Assembly: GCF_902806455.1 (NCBI RefSeq)
Contig: NZ_CADCWQ010000001.1
Coordinates: 620,001-684,000, forward strand
Length of the DNA stretch: 64,000 bases
Direction: 5' to 3'
Origin: Virgibacillus doumboii
GTDB lineage: Bacteria; Bacillota; Bacilli; Bacillales; Amphibacillaceae
Each line of letters opens with the position of its first letter. Within the stretch, counting starts at the first letter, position 1. Shown in pieces: positions 58,638 through 64,000 of the stretch. The position numbers and the translations under genes were made by a program. The notes below the pieces were generated by a model. It saw only the letters and a list, made by a program, of their open reading frames with translations. It did no database searches and was not told the origin of the DNA.

Positions 58638-58718
58638 GTTCTATATGGAAAGGTTCAATTTGTTGCAAGTGTAATAGGTCTTATATTCATTCTAGCAACC
58701 AGTATTCAATGAGGTGGA

Positions 58719-59036
58719 TTAGTCAGCATATAAACTCCACAATCGTTGATAAAGTTCATTTTCCAGATCTTTTTCATTAAACATATCCAGCTCTTGTTTT
58801 GCCCTGAAAACCAAATATTCATCATTATCGTAATTAAACGTCTTCCATATTTCCTGGTTCTTTTTATGAAATTCATGGATTAATTCCGTTAATTCGTCGT
58901 ATGGTAAGTGTCCTGTCTTCCATTGTTTAAACTGTTCGTAAAGGGGTTCCAGTTCTTTTTCAGTCAAATATTTATGATAAAGACTCAAAATTTCACGATC
59001 ACGTTTCCGTTCTGCTTTTGTCTTTTTTATGTTCAT
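58719..59036 (-). CDS. Conserved-looking hypothetical protein, helical and charged
   Basis: 105 residues from MNIKKTKAERKRDREILSLY with AAAGGAGG upstream. Highly charged and helical throughout (YLTEKELEPLYEQFKQWKTG, LTELIHEFHKKNQEIWKTFN), no membrane segment and no cysteines. It lies 28 bases after the stop of another small gene, so they form a pair. Function unknown. Confidence 0.65.
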   Translation of the reverse strand: MNIKKTKAERKRDREILSLYHKYLTEKELEPLYEQFKQWKTGHLPYDELTELIHEFHKKNQEIWKTFNYDNDEYLVFRAKQELDMFNEKDLENELYQRLWSLYAD

Positions 59037-59064
59037 TATGGATAGCCTCCTTTCAGTTTCAGTA

Positions 59065-59433
59065 TCATTCATTTTCGTCCAGTTCTTCCCAAGTTATACC
59101 ATACGGAGCGCCACCTGGTGTATATCCGGCAATATATGCGAATGTTTCGTTACTTTCCTCATCCTCTGTTTCATTATGTTGTAATCCAACATTTCGCTGA
59201 TTCAGATGTATGCTCTCTTGCAGTTGTTTCTTGTACGAAGGTTTGATAGGATATCCAAGTATTTCTAATTCTTTAACAGCACAAAGTTTGTCCACACCAA
59301 AATGCTTACTGTAACCTTTGACAAGATGTTTACCTTCATACTTTGGTATCCAGTGTTTGGCTGCGTCCAATCTTGAAGAACGGTTCAACCGTTTATGGCG
59401 TGGTGTGTTCGACCTGTTTCTTCGTTTAGCCAT
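59065..59433 (-). CDS. Basic hypothetical protein of the MAKRRNRSN type
   Basis: 122 residues, GAAGGG before ATG. The N-terminus MAKRRNRSNTPRHKRLNRSS is very basic and likely binds nucleic acid; residues about 22-65 (RLDAAKHWIPKYEGKHLVKG, YSKHFGVDKLCAVKELEILG) look like a compact helical domain. The C-terminus is acidic (YIAGYTPGGAPYGITWEELD). I believe similar proteins occur in other bacilli but cannot name a function. Upstream gene of the pair with 58719-59036. Confidence 0.68.
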   Translation of the reverse strand: MAKRRNRSNTPRHKRLNRSSRLDAAKHWIPKYEGKHLVKGYSKHFGVDKLCAVKELEILGYPIKPSYKKQLQESIHLNQRNVGLQHNETEDEESNETFAYIAGYTPGGAPYGITWEELDENE

Positions 59434-59459
59434 CTGCAACCCTTCTTTTTTTAGTTTCC

Positions 59460-59490
59460 GGTGCCTGTCACCACCCGAATTTTGTCGATG
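59460..59490 (+). repeat. GGTGCCTGTCAC element D12
   Basis: GGTGCCTGTCACCACCCGAA then TTTTGTCGATG, upstream of the minus-strand pair; last copy on the right side of the cluster. Confidence 0.85.
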
Positions 59491-59562
59491 TGCACGGACG
59501 GAATTTTGTGAGTATAACCCAAGCATTAATTCTGTTTTTATTCATCTTGTAGAATTACTTAA

Positions 59563-60516
59563 TCATTTCTCTGGAAATAGCTCTGCTAACCTCCGTAAAT
59601 CCACATTACCACCTGAGATGACACATGCTATTTTCTTGTCTCTTACGCCCAATTTATCAAACATCACAGCGGCCACTGCCACAGCGCTTGATGGCTCAAT
59701 TAGTTGCTTCATTCTTTCGAGAACAAAAAATAGTGCATGCTGGATCTCATTTTCACTTACTAAAACTAGGTCATCCAAGTATTTTTGCACGATTGGGAAT
59801 GTCATGTCACCGGGTTGACTTGTTCGTAACCCATCAGCAATTGTCCTTGTACCGGGAATTGATGTTATCATCCCGTTTTCAAGTGAGAGGAATGTATCAT
59901 GAGCTATTTCCGGTTCGACTCCAATCACTTTAACGTGCGGCTTCGTTTGTTTAATAGCAGTTAAAATACCGGAAATTAGACCTCCGCCACCAACTGGAAC
60001 AACCACGATATCCACATCATCTATTTCCTTCAATATCTCGAGTCCTACGGTGCCTTGCCCGGCTATAATATAAGGATCATCATATGGAGGAATAAATACA
60101 CCTTTCTTTTCCGCTGCCAGTTCCTTAGCTTTGGGTATTCTTTCAGCGGAGGTTGTTCCGCATTTTTTAATTTTTCCATTGTATGCTTGAATGGCTTTCA
60201 TTTTACTTACAGATGCATCTTCAGGCACAACAATTGTCGCTGGAATCCCGAACGTATTTGCAATATAAGCAACGGCCTGCCCGTGATTTCCTGATGAAGC
60301 AGCAGTCACATAAGTTGCCCCTTCTTTAACAACCTGTTTTACCTTATTCGTTGCCCCTCTTATTTTAAAGGATCCCGTTTTCTGTAAATGTTCACTTTTT
60401 AAAAAGATCTTGTTTCCGCAAATAGAAGAAAGCTCTGTAGAACTCAGGATTGGCGTATCATTGATAATGTCAGAGATTTGTTCATCTGCATGTTGGATAT
60501 TTTTTAATGTAATCAT
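59563..60516 (-). CDS. Threonine ammonia-lyase (dehydratase), short catabolic-type
   Basis: 317 residues from MITLKNIQHADEQI; AAAGGAG lies eight bases upstream. Fold type II PLP enzyme: LKSEHLQKTGSFKIRGATNK with the PLP lysine, YVTAASSGNHGQAVAYIANT, VVVPVGGGGLISGILTAIKQ and the C-terminal ISGGNVDLRRLAEL. There is no ACT-like regulatory domain, so it is not feedback-controlled IlvA but the TdcB/serine-racemase-like short form. It turns threonine (or serine) into 2-oxo acid and ammonia. Single gene, no local pathway. Confidence 0.9.
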   Translation of the reverse strand: MITLKNIQHADEQISDIINDTPILSSTELSSICGNKIFLKSEHLQKTGSFKIRGATNKVKQVVKEGATYVTAASSGNHGQAVAYIANTFGIPATIVVPEDASVSKMKAIQAYNGKIKKCGTTSAERIPKAKELAAEKKGVFIPPYDDPYIIAGQGTVGLEILKEIDDVDIVVVPVGGGGLISGILTAIKQTKPHVKVIGVEPEIAHDTFLSLENGMITSIPGTRTIADGLRTSQPGDMTFPIVQKYLDDLVLVSENEIQHALFFVLERMKQLIEPSSAVAVAAVMFDKLGVRDKKIACVISGGNVDLRRLAELFPEK

Positions 60517-60606
60517 GTAATAACTCCTTTGTTCAGGAATTTTAAAAATATTTTTCACTGTTAGTATAGTTTAACATGTCATTTTCTGCTAAAGCAGAAA
60601 ATACAT

Positions 60607-60709
60607 CCTTCACTAATACTATCGTTTCAGAGATCGAAAAAGTGGCAGGAAATTTTATTTATTTTCCATGCCACTTTTCTTATGTGAGGTTCGATTGTAA
60701 TAGTGAAGG
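60607..60709. mobile_element. MITE-like element with inverted ends, short form
   Basis: 103 bases. CCTTCACTAATACTATCG at the left end matches CGATTGTAATAGTGAAGG at the right in inverted order, and AAAAGTGGCAGGAAA pairs with TTTCCATGCCACTTTT inside, so the whole folds into one long hairpin. Ends and core match the 177-base element at 24614. Confidence 0.75.
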
Positions 60710-61005
60710 GGATGACGGAAAAACTGGATTCGATATGGAGCCGAAAGAACCCCGGTTGACAGGCAACTTAAGCTTAAACCCTAGAAAAAGCTCGAATATA
60801 AACGAATAGACTATATCTGAGGTTACTGATTGATACAAAACAATGGTAGTCTTTTAATGTTTCTAAGCCGGCTGTTCAGTCAGTCGGTGCAGTGATAAAC
60901 CGATTTTTCAGGTAGCAGTTTGGAATAGAATTTTTTAAGAATGGACAACTGCAAACTGTTCTCCAAATTAGTATCGTTTCGGTTGGGTTTGGAAAGGAGA
61001 TTAAC

Positions 61006-61704
61006 ATGAGAAGCAGAACTGACATGTTTCGCAAGCGGTAAAGCAAACGTAATTTAATCCTAAACGCGCTAATCATAGTGATCTTTGCTCTTATATTAAT
61101 TGTTGGAGCAAACATTGTATTTGGCGGTAACAATACTGCTGAAGACGAGCAGAACAGCAATGCGGATGGCAGCGGTAATAACAATCAGGAAGAAGTTACA
61201 ATCACTGATGATGAAAATAACGAGAAGCAATCTGATTCAACAACTTCCAATGAGAAAGACAGCGGCGGCCAGGGTGAAGGTGAATCAGGAAAGAATGAAA
61301 ACGCGATTGACCGCCTGGAAGTTGAAGAAAGTGATGAATCTGAAAATGACGAAAACAACGATGACACAGAGAATGACCAACGTGATAATGAATCCAATAA
61401 GGACGAAGAAGGCCCGAATCCAGATAAGGTTGGCGAACCTATCGGCACTTCCCAGACCGGTGAGCATACATCCAGCTATGAAAGAGGTTCAGTCGACTGG
61501 AATGAAAAAATAAAAGCGATTAAAATGGCAACAGGACTGGATGATGGCATGACGCTTTGGCGGCTGGAAAATGGCGGCGGTCCGCAGAAAGCGGTCGGCA
61601 AAGTCAGTCCTGAAGGTGTTCAGGATTGGATGTATGTTGTCAATCTCCAATGGGTTGATCAAAAAGGCTGGAAAGTGACAAGTGTTGACAGACAAAGCCG
61701 GTAA
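61006..61704 (+). pseudogene. YrrS-like (DUF1510) protein gene interrupted by an early in-frame TAA
   Basis: AAAGGAG, eight bases before the ATG at 61006, opens MRSRTDMFRKR; then TAA (61039-61041) interrupts the frame, which continues as SKRNLILNALIIVIFALILI (the expected membrane anchor). An acidic Asn/Glu/Asp-rich linker and the DUF1510-like C-terminal domain DWNEKIKAIKMATGLDDGMT follow, through VDQKGWKVTSVDRQSR. Without the stop the protein would be 232 residues with normal YrrS layout. A CAA or CAG to TAA change explains it. Restart at GTG 61078 would lack the basic tail and any ribosome site. The rest of the frame is intact, so the stop is recent, suppressed or a sequencing error. Confidence 0.72.
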
Positions 61705-61938
61705 CAGGATTATAAAATGAAGTACAGAAGTCGTATCGCTGATGAGGTGATGCGGCTTATTTTTGTGATCTGAACAGTATGGTAATGCTTAGAACTCATC
61801 GTATTGCGCGAGGATTGAGAAGTGATTTATATAGTGCGGACGTATGTTTTTTTACATTGGAAGGTTCCGATTGCCGAAATTTCGTGTGACATGTAAGATG
61901 GTGAGTAGATTCTGTTACGGAGAAAGGAGGCAGGTGAG

Positions 61939-63351
61939 ATGGCACAGGCAAAGCTGACGCACATGCAACGGCGGTTAATTGTAGCGATAGCATTATCGGC
62001 TGCTTTTTTATCTGTATTGACTCAATTTTTGCTCATTACGGCTTTTCCTAAAATCATGAATGAGTTTGATATTAACTCAACAGAAGTTCAATGGCTGACA
62101 ACGAGCTATATGTTAACCATCGCTGTACTGATCCCGGTAACAGCTTATTTTATCGATAAATTTAAAACACGGTCGTTAATGATGAGTGCGATGCTTTTGT
62201 TTTTTGCAGGTACTGCCATCTGCCTGTTTGCGCCCTCGTTTCCTGTTCTGATAGCGGGACGTGTTATTCAGGGAATGGGTTCAGGCATTATGATTCCGTT
62301 AATGCAGACACTGTTGTTTCTAATGTATCCAAGGGAAAAAAGAGGATATGCGATGGGGATTGCCGGGCTGGTGATTAACGTTGCGCCAGCGGTTGGACCG
62401 CCGATTTCCGGTATTATCATTAACTATTTCGAATGGCGTTCATTATTTTTGCTAACCCTGCCGATTGCAGCAATTATTATCGTTTGTATATTCCTGTTTA
62501 TGCGAAATATTGCGAAGCAGCGAAATACAGAGATTGACTTTTTATCCATTATTCTGTCCACGATTGGTTTTGGAGGCTTACTTTATGGTTTCACTAAAGT
62601 ACAGGAAGGTGCAATTACAGCTGATGTGACAGTTACTGTTCTGATAGTGAGTGCTCTGGCGCTGGGGTTATTCGTATTCCGGCAGTTCCGGCTGCCAACA
62701 CCAATTCTCGAACTTCGTGTGCTCAAAGTGCCTGTTTTTGCGCTGATTTCTTTTGTGTCCATTTTATCGTTCAGTTTACTTATATCCACCGAAACTATTT
62801 TGCCGATGTATGTGCAAAACGCTCAGCAATTCTCGGCGTTTTATGGCGGGCTGATTGTGATGCCCGGCGCCCTGACCCTCGCTGTTATGTCGCTTTTGGC
62901 AGGGAGGTTATTTGATAAATACGGTGGCAAAATAATCGCGATTATCGGATTTGTGCTGTTATGTTTCAGCACACTTGGATTTTATCTGATTTTGGGACTT
63001 GATACGCCGTTTGTTGTGACGATGGTCCTGTTCATGGTTGCCATGGGTGGTGTGGCATTGATTAATATGCCGATTATGACTGCCGGTATTAATGCATTGC
63101 CCGATAAACTGATTCCCCACGGAACTGCAGTGATCAATACGGCGCGCCAGTTCGGGGGCTCACTGGGGCTGACGTTTATTATTTCCTTTATCAGCAGAGC
63201 CGGTTCAGGGAATGAGGTAGTTGTAGACCCCGCCAACTATTTGACTGGTGTAAAAAATGCCTTTCTGGTTGCATTTTTGTTTGCTGTGACAGGATTATTC
63301 CTTTCGTTCTTTTTAAAAAGGCAGAGAGAGACTGCTGAGAGTGGCGGGTGA
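61939..63351 (+). CDS. MFS multidrug exporter (DHA2 type)
   Basis: 470 residues, AAAGGAGGCAGGTGAG before ATG. At least 12, probably 14 hydrophobic segments. ITAFPKIMNEFDINSTEVQW is the first-helix signature of DHA2 drug:H+ antiporters, and VIQGMGSGIMIPLMQTLLFL and VINVAPAVGPPISGIIINYF (motif C) support export. The loop between the first helices is reduced. The last 20 residues are cytoplasmic (KRQRETAESGG). No TetR or MarR regulator gene is adjacent within the window. Confidence 0.92.
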   Translation: MAQAKLTHMQRRLIVAIALSAAFLSVLTQFLLITAFPKIMNEFDINSTEVQWLTTSYMLTIAVLIPVTAYFIDKFKTRSLMMSAMLLFFAGTAICLFAPSFPVLIAGRVIQGMGSGIMIPLMQTLLFLMYPREKRGYAMGIAGLVINVAPAVGPPISGIIINYFEWRSLFLLTLPIAAIIIVCIFLFMRNIAKQRNTEIDFLSIILSTIGFGGLLYGFTKVQEGAITADVTVTVLIVSALALGLFVFRQFRLPTPILELRVLKVPVFALISFVSILSFSLLISTETILPMYVQNAQQFSAFYGGLIVMPGALTLAVMSLLAGRLFDKYGGKIIAIIGFVLLCFSTLGFYLILGLDTPFVVTMVLFMVAMGGVALINMPIMTAGINALPDKLIPHGTAVINTARQFGGSLGLTFIISFISRAGSGNEVVVDPANYLTGVKNAFLVAFLFAVTGLFLSFFLKRQRETAESGG

Positions 63352-63367
63352 GATAAGAGTGCATGCG

Positions 63368-63412
63368 AACCCGGGAGAGAGCCACGGAAAGTCGGGAGAG
63401 AATGTGTTTACT
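63368..63412 (+). repeat. TCGGGAGA array B3 (two units)
   Basis: GAACCCGGGAGAGAGCCACG and AAAGTCGGGAGAGAATGTG, 21 bases apart, between the MFS and HAD genes. Confidence 0.72.
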
Positions 63413-63447
63413 AAATAGGATTCAATAAACCAAGAGAGGAAGTTACT

Positions 63448-64000
63448 ATGACACAAAGTATAATATTTTTTGACCTTGATAATACATTGCTTGATTCGGA
63501 AAAAGAAGTACCGCTTTCAGCTAAACGGGCGATTCAGGCGCTTCAAAATGAGGGTCACATTGTTGCAATTGCAACTGGCCGGACGCCATTTGCGTTCAAA
63601 CATGTTCTGGGCGAACTGAACATTAATACATATGTATCACTTAATGGACAATATGTGGTTTATCAGGGCGAAGTGGTTTATAAAAACCCGCTGAACACAG
63701 ATGCGTTGGAGAAGTTGACTGATTTTGCTATGAAGCGGGATCATCCAGTGGTTTATATTGACCATGAGGACTGGCGGTCAAATAAGGAAAATGACGAGTC
63801 TGTAACAAATGCGATTGGTACATTGAAAATCCCGCAAGATTTGACATATGATCCGGAATATTATATCGGCCGTGACATTTATCAGGCACTGCTTTTTTGC
63901 ACGGATGGGGAAGAATCGGTTTACGAAAAGCGGTTCAATGAATTTGATCTTATCCGCTGGCATCCGGCTTCGGTTGATGTATTGCCACGCGGCGGTTCAA
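63448..64000 (+). CDS. HAD superfamily (Cof-type) phosphatase, cut by window end
   Basis: 184 residues visible; ATG with GAGAGGA upstream, and the frame runs off the right edge. Motif I is IIFFDLDNTLLDSEKEVPLS (nucleophile Asp 9 and Asp 11) and motif II is VAIATGRTPFAFK, followed by the C2-type cap of Cof proteins (NTYVSLNGQYVVYQGEVVYK). The last visible residues VDVLPRGGS lead into the motif III region. Phosphosugar or flavin nucleotide phosphatase activity is the family norm. Confidence 0.88.
   Translation, partial: MTQSIIFFDLDNTLLDSEKEVPLSAKRAIQALQNEGHIVAIATGRTPFAFKHVLGELNINTYVSLNGQYVVYQGEVVYKNPLNTDALEKLTDFAMKRDHPVVYIDHEDWRSNKENDESVTNAIGTLKIPQDLTYDPEYYIGRDIYQALLFCTDGEESVYEKRFNEFDLIRWHPASVDVLPRGGS

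Noticed and set aside
60576-60809. 77-residue frame
   Set aside because: It lies over the 103-base MITE-like hairpin; the reading frame is accidental.
61100-61513. Frame-shifted basic frame inside the YrrS-like gene
   Set aside because: Shadow of the acidic Asn/Glu/Asp-rich linker in another frame.
1-64000. rRNA, tRNA, T-box or known riboswitch
   Set aside because: Scanned the gene-free stretches for tRNA-like cloverleafs, T-box specifier/antiterminator sequence and common riboswitch cores by eye; none was convincing.

Overview
The window looks like chromosome from a moderately halophilic or salt-adapted, spore-former-type Firmicute of the Bacillaceae (Virgibacillus/Oceanobacillus/Lentibacillus-like). 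The grounds are moderately low GC, strong AGGAGG-type ribosome sites, frequent TTG/GTG starts, proteins that resemble Bacillus families (FloT, YvbJ/TcaA-like, YrrS-like), and several genes for compatible solutes (an ectoine synthase, two betaine/carnitine-type binding proteins, a carnitine-to-betaine pathway). No rRNA, tRNA, phage or CRISPR array was seen. The genus is an inference.

Layout. 0-3.8 kb: end of a small catabolic cluster (SDR-type oxidoreductase, DHDPS-family enzyme, regulator, Gfo/Idh/MocA dehydrogenase). 4-7.7 kb and 20.2-22.4 kb: two diverged copies of one cassette, made of a NERD-domain gene, a heptad-repeat coiled-coil gene, conserved hairpins, and arrays of a short motif (core CTCGCGCRAYAA) repeated every 21 bases. 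7.8-16.2 kb: LysM-NlpC/P60 wall hydrolase, two zinc-ribbon membrane proteins, two LuxR-type regulators without a kinase, an HNH protein and a flotillin. 16.2-20 kb (minus strand): amino-acid-type ABC transporter followed by a solitary ectoine synthase, then a betaine-type binding lipoprotein. 22.8-29.7 kb: accessory region with HepT/MntA, a UPF0175/DUF3368 pair, a Phd-Uma2 fusion, a second Uma2 protein, MITE-like and palindromic repeats.

30-37 kb: carnitine degradation locus: TetR regulator, BKACE enzyme, carnitine dehydrogenase, thioesterase, binding lipoprotein and a serine hydrolase. Two promoters carry the same 14-base palindrome exactly between -35 and -10, which gives a simple model for control by the TetR protein. 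38-47 kb: a sugar locus (ABC transporter without its own ATPase, fucose-isomerase-like enzyme, PFK-family kinase, GntR regulator, Gfo/Idh/MocA dehydrogenase, threonine-synthase-like protein), with a 20-base perfect palindrome and a cre-like site upstream. 47-64 kb: mixed metabolic genes (EamA, esterase, MBL hydrolase, HD-GYP, acyl-CoA ligase with a perfect cre, family III CoA transferase, threonine dehydratase, MFS exporter, HAD phosphatase cut by the window end).

The unusual part is the non-coding DNA. At least five interspersed repeat families occur: the 21-base CGCGC arrays, a sister 21-base TCGGGAGA family, a 52-53-base tandem family, a GGTGCCTGTCAC element present in 12 same-strand copies around a RAYT transposase gene, and a 72-74-base GGACCAGAGGGACAGG palindrome. 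The 21-base arrays tied to the duplicated NERD/coiled-coil cassette are the best candidate for an undescribed system.
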